Below, one piece after another: positions 1 to 59,763 of a stretch of 64,000 nt of DNA. The translations under genes and the position numbers were made by a program. The notes under the pieces were generated by a model, which searched no databases, was not told the DNA's origin, and was given only the letters and a program-made list of their open reading frames with translations. This stretch comes from Cloeon dipterum (taxonomy: Eukaryota > Arthropoda > Insecta > Ephemeroptera > Baetidae), in the NCBI RefSeq assembly GCF_949628265.1, contig NC_088790.1:20092545-20156544 (forward strand), written 5' to 3'. Each line of letters starts with the position of its first letter. Within the stretch, counting starts at the first letter, position 1.

Positions 1-1583
1 TCATCGCATCGGATTTCGCGTGCTGTTCCAGTCGAGTTTCGAGACTGCGATCTAAATTTCAGGCGCTGACTGGGGGTACGCTTTTCCACTTGCGTTTCGC
101 CGCAATCAGCGCGGTCCAACACACACATATACAAATCACGATACCAACACTCTGTTATTAGGGTAAATGTGCACAATTTCAGCTCGCGTGCAGCGCCGAG
201 GGAGTTTTTCCTCGCACGACCTTCGGCCCTGATCTTTGTACTCGGCCTAATCGCGGCTTGTAGTCGTGTAATTTAATTTCTGGCTCGAAATCAAAACAAC
301 ACAATCCGTGGTAAATCACAATGTTGTTTGCTTGGGCTTTTACTTTTTACGACCAGCGTCCTTATCGTGGCGTGTCTCACACGGTTTTTTGTTATCGCCG
401 CCCAAAAGTTGCATAGCCTCGTTCCGCAAAGATGACGATTGTTATCGGAATTTACTCAAGAAATACTCAAGTTGCGTCAATCACCCAGGATGCACTTTGT
501 TTTTAGTTAGCTTTGGGCGGTTTAACTACCAGGAAGTTATAGCTCTATATGAAGTTGTTCAGTACTTATAAATTTTGAAATTCAATGTTTGGAATTGCCA
601 ATAATTTTGTCAAACAGGTGAATTTTTTAAGTTGGAAATACCAAATGTTCAATTTTTTTCCTATGAAAACAGCAACAGTTGACGGTTAATGCATTTTTCT
701 TACCTTAGTTTTTGATAGATTAAAAAGTATATTGGGGTTTTAGGTGTCCTGCTGACCCAGTAACCAGCTTTTTTTCCTCAAATATAATAAAGTTAAAATT
801 CGACAATCTCAAGATTACCTTGTACTCTAGCTGCTACAACAGCTTCAGGAACATTATTTATTACCTTTTGTAGATGCATGTAACAGAGCAAAGAATCCAA
901 CAAATCAAAATATTTCTGATGCCTGGACCGATTAAGAATGATATTTAGAAAAAAATAACTTTGTTGAGTTTTTTCTTTCATTTTTTCTTATCAGTTTATC
1001 TCTTTTATGATGAGCGACTCTCAGATAACGAATTTATTTCTTCTTCATTCAATTACAAATCTCAGGAAAAATGTAGCTCACACAAAAGCATAAAATCTTA
1101 AAGAAACACAATACACATTTTTAAGTATATGACCAAGTTGTATGTGCTATAATAAGTTAAAAATTAAAACCAAGAGTCAGAGTAGAAAAACCAAAACAAA
1201 TCGTATATTTTTTAATTACGCAAACACAAATTTGACAAAACTGAAATATTTATTTTAGGATGTCTTATGCAAGATAGCTATAAATAGTTTTTCTTGATCG
1301 TTAGAAGTTCAATGTGTTTATGCAACACGCTCGACAGTCATGTTGTACGGGAAGCAAAACTCTCTATTCAAAATTTAAAACTCAGTCAGCTTCCTGCGGA
1401 TGCGGTTTCTGGCGATTATTTTATCTCTTTGACCGGGAAAAAAAGCCGGAATTGTGCATATATTTTTATTCAGCCAGTGTCAATATCGCGAGTCCCGAGT
1501 CAGCATCAGTGGCTCGGGCGGGAATTAGCGCCTAGCGACAGTTATTAAATCGTTGATCCAGGGTGCACATCACACACGCCGAC
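1..1583. other. upstream region, no supported exon
   Basis: A moderately GC-rich block at 1-260 is followed by AT-rich sequence to about 1270. I see no reading frame with convincing splice signals. An arthropod initiator-like TCAGT lies at 1506-1510, about 90 bp before the first usable ATG. The 5' leader and promoter of the long RhoGEF isoform are probably here, but no TATA box is evident and the transcription start cannot be fixed. Confidence 0.4.
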
Positions 1584-1596
1584 ATGGGTAATTACA

Positions 1597-47266
<45,670 letters not shown>

Positions 47267-47269
<3 letters not shown>

Positions 47270-47491
47270 GAGGGGCGAGCCTCTGTGGACGAAACGGCTA
47301 CAGAGGCTCTAATTCTGAACGACTTCTCCACAACGCACCAAGGGACCAGAAAATTCCTGACCAACGCTGCTCGGAGCTGCTCAGTCATCTGGAGCAAAAT
47401 CAAATCATCGGTCGACCAAAGTCAGCCTGACGAACCGTCAGACACCAATTTGGAAAAATTTTCCAACCTCTTTAACATTTACAAAAAGTGA
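47267..47491 (+). other. candidate stop-codon readthrough extension (TGA + 73 codons)
   Basis: After TGA 47267 the RhoGEF frame continues for 73 sense codons to TGA 47489. By hand count, G+C at codon positions 1/2/3 is 32/31/43 of 73, with third-position enrichment like the genuine exons and unlike an AT-rich 3' UTR. The peptide contains ETATEALILNDF, VIWSKIKSSV and NLEKFSNLFNIYKK. No alternative acceptor with the right phase bypasses the TGA when exon 46608-46801 is used. Readthrough would bury the PDZ ligand. An overlapping frame is also open here, so chance remains possible. Confidence 0.45.
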
Positions 47492-50400
47492 AGCCGTGAT
47501 GAAATACACACACCCATGATATAATCTATTCGCAGTGCTGAGAGCGGTAAAAATATTTTTTAAGCGAGAGTAATTCAGAAATATTTTATCTACACACGAG
47601 AATGAGAGGTGAAAAAGAAAGGGATTTTGTAAATACACGCGCATAATTATTATATATTCACGAACTTAAAAGTCTGTCATCTCTGCTGGGTAACAAAATA
47701 TAGCCAAGATATAGACTCTGAGGAAAATTCTGAAGGCTTGTAGTGATAGAAGGAAAGGTCTTGTCATTTTAATATCGGTCTCTCGATTGATGTTCGCCTG
47801 TCGCTTAGTGCGAAAGAAAATTAAACGTAAATATACAATACATTTCAGCCTAAAATAAAATTGTTCTCTTCCTTCAAACTGCAAATTTTCCAGACTGAAA
47901 GTGAGCATACACAAACGGCACTTTGAAAATATTCACGCGTTTGCAAAAGAATATTGAATAAACGTGTATTGAAATAACACATGAATATCAATAAAAGTTA
48001 AATGTAAGCTACCCAATACCAAGAAATCAATGGTAAAGTTAAGCAAAATTCTAAAGGAGCAGTAGAAGTCGGAGGTTATTTTATACTTTTGATTTCGTTG
48101 TTATGGAAGTAAAGCGGAGAACACGGAAAGTTAAGTCTCAGGTGATGAAATTACGAAAGTGTATAAAACGCAACTATACTACCGAGTCGTGTACTGGAAT
48201 TTCGTTTCGTTAGGTTAGACCGTAGCGTTCAGACCATTTCAAACATTATTTAGACACAGTTGTCAGGTCGAACAAATCCGCGAGGCAACTTCATACGTGT
48301 TTAATCCCTATGAAGAGGCAATTATTCCTGCAGTTAAAAGAAAAGCATGTTTAGTCTCGTCATGCATCATGTAATTAAAACTCGATTGCCTAACGCCTAA
48401 CGTAGCGCAGAACGTATATTCATAAAAATAGTCAATCGTTCAGAAAAAGGGGAATCACAACTTCGCTATAAAACCGTGAGTGTTTTGTAATATTTAGGTA
48501 ATTGATGTGACAAAGGAAAAAATTATTTATGGTTGCGCGTTTATAGTATCAAGTGAACACATCACAAAATTTTAGCCATTTTGACTAGCAATCTCACAAA
48601 GTGCACTGTTTCTTCTTTTTCCGCAAAAATGGTTAGTTTTTATCATGATATCGGCGCCACGTTATGAATAATATTAATAATTGTTCTTGAAGACCCTGTG
48701 CATTTTCAAGATTTTGAGCATTCAAAATTTTATTGTGATTTCAATTTTCCAAAGAAATTTATATTTCTTATGTGTATTTTATTAGTACTGAAGAGAATTT
48801 TGAATTTATTATGAAATTAAAATAATTTGTTAGGCAAAACGCGTAGCCTTAGCGATAAAATACTACTTCTTCCTGTGAGTGCGTGTAAGTGTGTTTCTCT
48901 TGCAGATTCATTAAGGCAAATTGTGATTTTGACAGACAAGGATGGCCTACCTCTTGCCTGAGTAACATAAAAACGACTCTTATAGCTTCGCACTTGTTAT
49001 CTAGAGGAGATTTTAAAAGTTGCAAAAGGGGAAAACGAGAAACTCAGACTGCTGCAAATTAATTTAAAATTGTTATTGTTAAATTCAACAACTCAAACAC
49101 TATATATGAAATATTTCTCTTGTAAGTGTGGTGTACTGTGAATGGCTTAAGTCATGAATCAATCAATTATAATGCGACTAGTCATAGTAAAAGTTGAGGG
49201 AAGATACACTGACGCAATGCAAGACCTATAGAGTAAAATTTCCTCGAGTCTCGACCACTTGAACGTTTGCAATAATGAAAAGTTTTAAAGAAGGTAGTAA
49301 AAATGCATATCCCTTTGATAAAATTCCTCCAGAAGTAAGATAAAATAAAAGAAACTCGATATTTGACATAAAAGTTATAGAGTTTTCAAGTTATATATTA
49401 TATCATAATAATTTGTTCCTCTATAGATAAACGTAAACTAACTGAACTCAGAGTATTTAATATATTTTCTTATTCAGTTTTTTATCTTATTTTCTGCCTC
49501 ACTGACAAAATGGGTATCAGCACAACTAAAATTTATCCGTTTTATGTGTAGACACGGTATTTCCAAAAAAGAAAAATTAGCAATAAAATCCTCGTCTTGG
49601 ATTTGCTGTAATTTATTTGACATGATATTTACTCATTCAATGTATATGTTTTTGCCTAATGCGTAACACACATTATTTAAAAAAATCAACTATTGCTCAA
49701 TTACAAGGATACACACTCTAAATATAATTTAAAACTCTTCTACTCTATAGCCTTTTTAACATCGACGGCACGTTTCAACGCTATTTTATCTTCCTTTTGT
49801 TTACTACATTTTTTACCTTTGATTTTAATTAACAAACATGATCTCATATCTAAGGTTTCCAGGTCTAAACTTGTTTCAGAAATTCAGCCAACTACAAACA
49901 TTATAATTATGTAAATATAAGGAAGGATATACACTCAATAAAAATCCAAAATATATGTTCGGATTTTTTGTCATTTGTTGTCTGTTTCCTGTGATTTCAT
50001 TCTGAAATTAAAAGATTACTCGAAAATTGATAATTTAAACTCTGTTTTAGAACTATTGAACTGTATATATACTATTAATTATTACAAATGTTTATTACTA
50101 AAATGAGAATCAAGTTATTGTAAATAATACTGTGGAAATTAGTTCAATATGTTGTGGTCAATAAATAAATGTGATTGATGTCATATGTAAATTGCTATAT
50201 CTATTTTAATTATGAAAATGGCTCCTTAGCCATGTCATAACCATATCAGGGCTTTGAATTCACTTAGGTAATTAAGAGAAATATGGCCGCATTGGAAAAA
50301 ACTGATTAGTTTGAAGAAATTTGCCAAATTTTAGGACAAAAATGTATACGGTAGATTTGGTTTTCACTTAAAACTTGTTTTATTTTATTTCATATTGGCT

Positions 50401-50700
50401 GAAACTCTGAAGAGTATTTTTTTTTAAATACTTGAGTTAAAAATTTTAATTTCACAATCCTTCTCATTGTCAGTGAAAATATCAATCAGAGATTTTGGTC
50501 CAAAGAGTTCTCTTCACGAGCGACAGAGGTCGGTTTGTCTGGACCGTAAAGAGATTATCGTATATATTTATTATTTATTTCACGCCTGCGGTGTACACGC
50601 CTTACTATAATAGCGAATGCTGAGGGGCAGTGAGAGTGATTTCCTTGGCGGGCAGCAGCGGTGCGCTGTGCACGTTGCACACACACTGCTCCTTGCAGAG
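47492..50700 (+). other. RhoGEF 3' UTR and intergenic DNA
   Basis: This stretch is AT-rich and non-coding. Poly(A) signals AATAAA at 47957-47962 and 47990-47995 would give a 3' UTR of about 0.5-0.7 kb; another at 50160-50165 would allow a much longer one. I cannot tell which is used. Only short, AT-rich open frames occur. Confidence 0.5.
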
Positions 50701-50704
50701 TGGG

Positions 50705-50711
50705 TATAAAA
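50705..50711 (+). promoter_or_regulatory. TATA box of the small secreted-protein gene
   Basis: GGGTATAAAAAAG occurs upstream of a GC-rich segment that ends at a good donor (CCCACAG|GTGAAA, 50861). A start near 50735 would make 50735-50861 a non-coding first exon. Confidence 0.55.
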
Positions 50712-50734
50712 AAGTCGGCCGCCAAAGTTACGTG

Positions 50735-50861
50735 AATAGAAAGCACGCAGCACAAACACTTTCACATTTCTCGAGCGCCGCCGTGTCCTCAGCTCGATCG
50801 TCTGCAGTCTCATCGCGCTGCTCGAAGCACCCACAGCTCTTTCCGTCGGACTTCCCCACAG
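50735..50861 (+). other. putative non-coding first exon of the secreted-protein gene
   Basis: GC-rich sequence from about 30 bp after the TATA box to CCCACAG|GTGAAA. It lacks an in-frame continuation to the coding exons, so it would be 5' UTR. Its 5' limit is inferred from TATA spacing only. Confidence 0.4.
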
Positions 50862-51229
50862 GTGAAACCTTTCATCCATCCTTTGCAATTTTATTTTGCA
50901 ATCACATATTTAAACCATTAAATTATTGCAAAATAATTTTCAACCTGGAAATTTATTTTTTAAATTTTAATTAGCTTTTTAATAAGTATTGAAATTTGAA
51001 ATATTATCTAGTTTTTTTAATGAGAATTTTAGAATTAGTTGAAACTTGAATTGTCATTATTTATGAATTTGTTACGGCAAAAAAGTTTCATAACTTAGGA
51101 AAAGAGAGATTTCGCGCTCACCTGGTTCGATAATCTTGCTCCTGCATAACTTCCGGAGCACATTAAACCAGTCACACAACTAAACGAGTGTTGAGTATGG
51201 CTTTCAGATTTCAGATCTCTCCTTTTGAG

Positions 51230-52531
51230 ATGTGGAGGAGACACAGTACCATCGCCTGCTTCCTCGCTTTTTCCATGCTGTTGCACAGCATTAATGCAAG
51301 GCCAGTCGACCAAGTTAACGCGGTAAGTCAATGACAGTTCACTTTTTTGAAAAGGTTTCTATTTGATAATGCTAGACGACCAGGAACTATTATGTGGAGT
51401 TACAGCACAAAATTTTGAGAGTGAATGATTGTAAAGACTTCTGATGTAATGGGTTTCATGGTAAAAAGGATTAATTCCTTGCAATATTTGAATTTTTAAT
51501 TATCAAATAAAATTTTTCATAGCAACCTTTCGTTTAAAGTGATTTTAAAAATAGGAATAAATTGTGTGATTTTAAGATTCATTCAACATTTGTTGAAATA
51601 TTTAAGAATAAACGTATCCCCACGAAACATTTTAAAATTCACTGATCTCGTGACTTTTCTGATTTTATTTTAAAATATTATAGCTTCTAACTTTTGATTG
51701 AGTGCAAAGCATAAACGAAACAAATTTATTGAGCTGATATTTTAATACTTAAACGGTCAAAATTTGCGCTTTTTCTGTTTAAAAAAGAAAGAAAATTTGA
51801 GGGTCTTTAATTTGTATATTTATTTCTTGACTAAATTAATATTCTTTCCAGATATCAAGCTTTGAGGTGCCAGTGCAAAATGGAAGCAACAGTCTGAACG
51901 GAGTGCAGAAATTAATTTATGATTACCTGGAGGTCAGTGTCTTTTATTAATTAATTTTTACTGACGTCTTTATAAAACTCTGAATTACAGCCAAAGCCCA
52001 TTGTGGATACGATTAAAGAGGAGGAAAAGTATGGCAACCAGGGTGACGTCCTCGGAGGTGTTGGAAGGGCCATCGTGGGCGGCACCGAATCGCTCACCGT
52101 TTTCGCCGCCAACGCCGTCAGCGTAAGTGACTATTCAACGAAAGCACGTCTCACGCGCTCACTTTTACCTCATTGTTATTCTGACTGTAAGCGATAATGT
52201 GGCTCTATATTTTCTAATAATTTGAGAGTGTGCTCGTGCTATCCATTTAAAGTTTATCTACCATGCAATAAACGAAGATTAGAAAAGCATTTTTGTTTGA
52301 ACTGAACAATGATCAGTGAACATTTGGTATTTTATCGAAATTGATAAATTTTCATTATTTTTTGAAAATTAATCTATTTTTGAAGAGCTGCCCTTACTAA
52401 GAAAACTTTCTACGTTAAAGTGTATAAAATTATTCCCGTTCTTTCAGCTTCCCGGCTCGCTTTTCCGCAGGGCTGTCAACAGACTCACTGAAAACCTCAG
52501 CCGGATGGGTGCCTCCATTGTTGGACTTTAA
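51230..52531 (+). CDS. small secreted protein of unknown function
   Basis: Four coding exons: 51230-51322, 51852-51932, 51991-52122, 52448-52531; all introns are phase 0 with consensus sites. The product is 129 aa. The start ATG 51230 follows an acceptor at 51207 or 51214; ATG 51197 would add 11 residues if that acceptor is unused. Residues 1-23 form a signal peptide (RRH, then CFLAFSMLLHSINA) with cleavage likely after SINA or near ARP. The mature ~106 aa has an acidic/charged part (DTIKEEEKYGNQGD), a Gly-rich hydrophobic core (GGVGRAIVGGTESLTVFAAN) and an amphipathic basic end (SLFRRAVNRLTENLSRMG). No cysteines remain in the mature part. A dibasic RR is present, but no amidated-peptide pattern. 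I do not recognise the family. Confidence 0.75.
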
Positions 52532-52541
52532 ATACACCAGC

Positions 52542-52547
52542 AATAAA
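52542..52547 (+). terminator. poly(A) signal of the secreted-protein gene
   Basis: AATAAA lies 10 bp after the TAA. A second AATAAA is at 52576-52581. The 3' UTR is therefore probably under 100 nt. Confidence 0.6.
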
Positions 52548-53878
52548 GTTTTCGCTCAAATTTAGAAATTATTGAAATAAAAATTTCCAAATGCCTCACA
52601 TTTTCCGGGGCAGTGATTTCTGTATTTATTTACGAGTATGTAATTTGCTCAGTCATTTATTTGATCTTCAGTGAATTTTACCGCACACAAATCCTGATTT
52701 TTATACGTCCAGACTGGTGATTTAAGCTTAAATATTTCTTTCTTGCTGAAACGTGCAGTCGTGATTTCATTGTGTCATCCATTTCAAGTCTCTAGATTTT
52801 CGTAGATTTCCACTATCATAGATGTAGCTTTTTACGTAATAAATGAAATAAAAATAATTTTTCAACACTTTTATTTCACGTTAAGCAATTTGAATTCCTA
52901 ATGGTATTTAATTTCGTTAATTTCAATTACCTGTAATATGTAATAGATATCAAATATTTTGAGGGAACATCAATTGCACGCTGCGAAAACTAACCAAGTG
53001 ACAAAACAATTTGGAGCTTATTAACCGTGAAAAAATAATTAAGAAATATAAGAAATATTTCAACTTTGAAAGCAATAACAACTGCACCAATCCAAACTTA
53101 TCAGTTGAATTTTTCATATTGAACGTTTAATCAGAAGATTAATGGGATTAATGTAGTAATATATCGAGATTAGTGAACATCACTAGAACAAAAATGACAG
53201 AGCTTTTGAAAATCGCAAACCTACGTGTTGATAACCGATCGGAAACTACATGCATAATAGCGCAGCGACAGCTTTAAACGTGGCATTGGCTCCAAAAATT
53301 TCAAAGTTAAAAGCGTTAAAAGAATAAATAGATATAAATAAAAATTATCAACAGCGTTTAGCATATATGATAATTTCCGAAACGTCAAAAAAGAGTTTAT
53401 GCAAATAAATAACAGTAATTTCAGAATATATCGTACTACACACAGGCAAAAAACTGTCCAAAGAATTAAAGAATGCATAGAAAAGTTAAAATTGGCAATA
53501 CAAAGATTTAGAAAAACCGGTTGTTTTTCTAACTCGGCTTAACCATGAGCAAAAAAGTGTTTTATCTAATTAAAGCCGGAATAAATTAGAAGCAAGAGAA
53601 AATTTTAAGTTAAGGAAATCATTATTGATTTCGTCATTCATTTGAACACAATTACATTGATAACAAAAACCGGTTTTTGAAAGTTCCGCCAAAAACTATC
53701 ACCGTCACTTTTGTTTACGTCAATGTTATTGTGCAGGCAGATCCACGAGCCACGCGCATTCACAATCTGTCCAATCTTACAATTTGCTGAGCCGGACGAA
53801 TCGAAAGTGGCGACGTGGTCTTGAATCACATTCGAGATCCGGAGCCGTGCGAATTCCGGCCCAGGTTCGGACGCCGAT
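52548..53878. other. intergenic region upstream of SLC35B1
   Basis: AT-rich and without supported genes to about 53690. Before the ATG there are a CRE-like TTACGTCA at 53714-53721, a CCAAT at 53771-53775 and GACGTGG at 53812-53818, whose reverse CCACGTC resembles ER-stress (XBP1/ATF6) elements. These are single-motif matches, and spacing does not fit a canonical ERSE. Confidence 0.35.
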
Positions 53879-55671
53879 ATGGACACGTCGCGGCTGCTGT
53901 TCTTCGCGCTCGGCATCTTCGTGTGCTACTTCTACTACGGAATCGTGCAGGAGCGCATCACCAGGGGCAAGTACGTCAGCGGACCGGACGACGAGGCCGA
54001 GTTCTTCACCTACAGCCTCAGCCTCGTGCTCACCACCTGCTTCGTCAACTACCTCTTCGCCAAGGTGCCACAGTCAATTTTCAGTTTCAGGTCGTTGATT
54101 TAATTTCGTTTCATTCGCAGATCTTGCTAGCGACGATTCAGAAAAAACAGGGCGATGACTCGACCAGGACCATTTACTACTGCTCCAGCGCACTCACCTA
54201 CCTCCTGGCGATGGTGTGCAGCTTCATGGCCCTCCAGTGGGTCAGCTACCCCACGCAGGTGGTCGGGAAGTCCTGCAAGCCCATCCCGGTGATGATCCTT
54301 GGTGTTTTACTAGGGAGGAAAAGGTAATCATTTTTTTGTGCTGAATTTACCTTCATGATTAATTAAATCTGCACTATTTTACCAACGCTTATTGTTCTGA
54401 AATTAAAAAGGAATTTTCGTGACGAAAATTAAGTCTGAACTGAGAAATATTAATAAAATAATCGGTGTTTGATCGAATCGGATAGAAAAAGGGAATACTC
54501 GATCTTTCTATAATAAATATTAATACGTACATGCCCAAAATTTAATAATCTTACTTTCACAAAATTTAAACTCCTGAAAAGATCAAAATTTTGAAAATTT
54601 TATAATATTTTGCTGGCTAAAGAAATTTCCTCTGTTTGTTGATGGAAATGGCCTGCTTTCTTTTTAGCAGCATTAGGTCTTTATAAATCAGCAAAAATTA
54701 GAAAAGCTTCTTGCTGAAGAATCCCAATAATTAGGCTCAAGAATATTTTTTTCATATTTGACGTGCAGCACTCTCCATTATTTGCAAGTTAAAGGCGGTG
54801 CTATTCTGCCTGGAATTTGGATTAAACTCAATTTCTGGGACTTTTTATGAAAAATAAATCTTCCTGAAATCTTCCTAATCCCATCGCTGTAGATAGGACA
54901 AAGGATTTTCTACTGCCAACTGGCTGAACTGAGTAAAGGACTTAATGAATTACTTAACCATGTAGGTGCAAATAAATTCATAATCATGTTTTTTTTCTGA
55001 AAATTGACACGAACATGACAATAATTACAATTTTATAAATAGCAGAATTTTAAAAGACGTAAGGCACTTTAAATGCATTTGTCCCCAGGTACCCGATGCA
55101 GAAGTATCTGTTTGTGCTGTTGATCGTCGTGGGCGTGGCCCTGTTCATCTGGAAGGACCACTCTAAGAAGCACTCAGCAGACTCGGCAGCGTCGGAGAGC
55201 TGGATGGGTGAGCTGCTGCTGGTGCTGTCGCTGACGATGGACGGCCTGACCGGCGCCATCCAGGAGCGCATGCGGGCCGAGCACCAGTCCAAGTCAGGCC
55301 ACATGATGCTCAACATGAACTTCTGGTCGTGCATTTTTGTCTCAGTGGCTGTGCTGCTGAGCGGTGAGATCTGGGACTTTGTTGCTTTCGTCGGCCGCCA
55401 CCCGGACATCGTCTGGCAGCTGGCCAGCTTCGCCATTGCCGGCGCCCTTGGACAATTCTTCATCTTTCTCACAGTTAGCGAGTTTGGGCCCCTGCCATGC
55501 TCCATCATCACGACGACGCGCAAATTCTTCACCGTGCTCGGCTCGGTGATCTTCTTTGGCAACTCCCTGCTCACCAGGCAGTGGATCGGCACTTTGTTCG
55601 TCTTTGCAGGTCTCTTCCTTGACGGCATGTACGGCAAGTCGCCTGCGGCTCCTGCAAAGCCTGTTAAATAA
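53879..55671 (+). CDS. SLC35B1: SLC35B1-type ER nucleotide transporter (meigo homologue)
   Basis: Exons 53879-54064, 54121-54323 and 55089-55671 give 323 aa, close to the family length of about 320. It is a drug/metabolite-transporter-fold protein with about ten membrane segments; the first is [20 protein letters not shown]. The family signature [20 protein letters not shown] lies at about 107-126. A conserved segment [19 protein letters not shown] and an [11 protein letters not shown] segment follow in exon 3. Vertebrate SLC35B1 is reported to exchange ATP/ADP across the ER membrane; Drosophila meigo acts in dendrite targeting and the ER. The C-terminus (AKPVK) is lysine-containing but not a canonical KKXX retrieval signal. 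The first intron is only 56 bp. A 320-codon antisense frame over exon 3 is a composition artefact. Confidence 0.93.
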
Positions 55672-59297
<3,626 letters not shown>

Positions 59298-59661
59298 TCA
59301 ATCCTAGCTGGTCGCACCAGCCAAGATCATTCCACCATTAATTTCCTCGTTGAGTGCGCTATTTATTTCATTACATACTTTATTGTTGCTCATGGGTGCT
59401 CTTTTTCAAGACGTCAGAAGCAATCAAAATACAACCTTAAGCAGCAATTAAGAAGCCCACCTTGTCATGCATGGTAGGGTTGACCCTTGCCATTGTTGGA
59501 GCACAATTAATTACCATGTTGTTGTTGTTGTTGTTTATATGTAGGTTTCTTAAGTTGTAAGATTATGTATTTTCCTTAAACGCATTTCCACTATGTTTGG
59601 TTAAAAAAGCGAGTGTTTGTCTCTTTCTGGAGCCAGTTTGATAATTTTTCATGCATATTTT

Positions 59662-59667
59662 AATAAA
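59662..59667 (+). terminator. poly(A) signal candidate for SLC35E2
   Basis: AATAAA lies 365 bp after the TAA and about 100 bp before the stop codon of the convergent actin-like gene. The 3' UTRs of the two genes probably abut or overlap. Confidence 0.45.
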
Positions 59668-59763
59668 TAGACAAATGTTTACAAATATCACTTTTAAATA
59701 TTCTTAGCAAATACCTTGCACCTTGAGCTATTCTCTAAAGATAATGAAAAGCAGACGAATACA

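Noticed and set aside
51100..51160. GGTTCGAT resembling a tRNA T-arm
   Set aside because: No flanking acceptor, D or anticodon stems; isolated motif.
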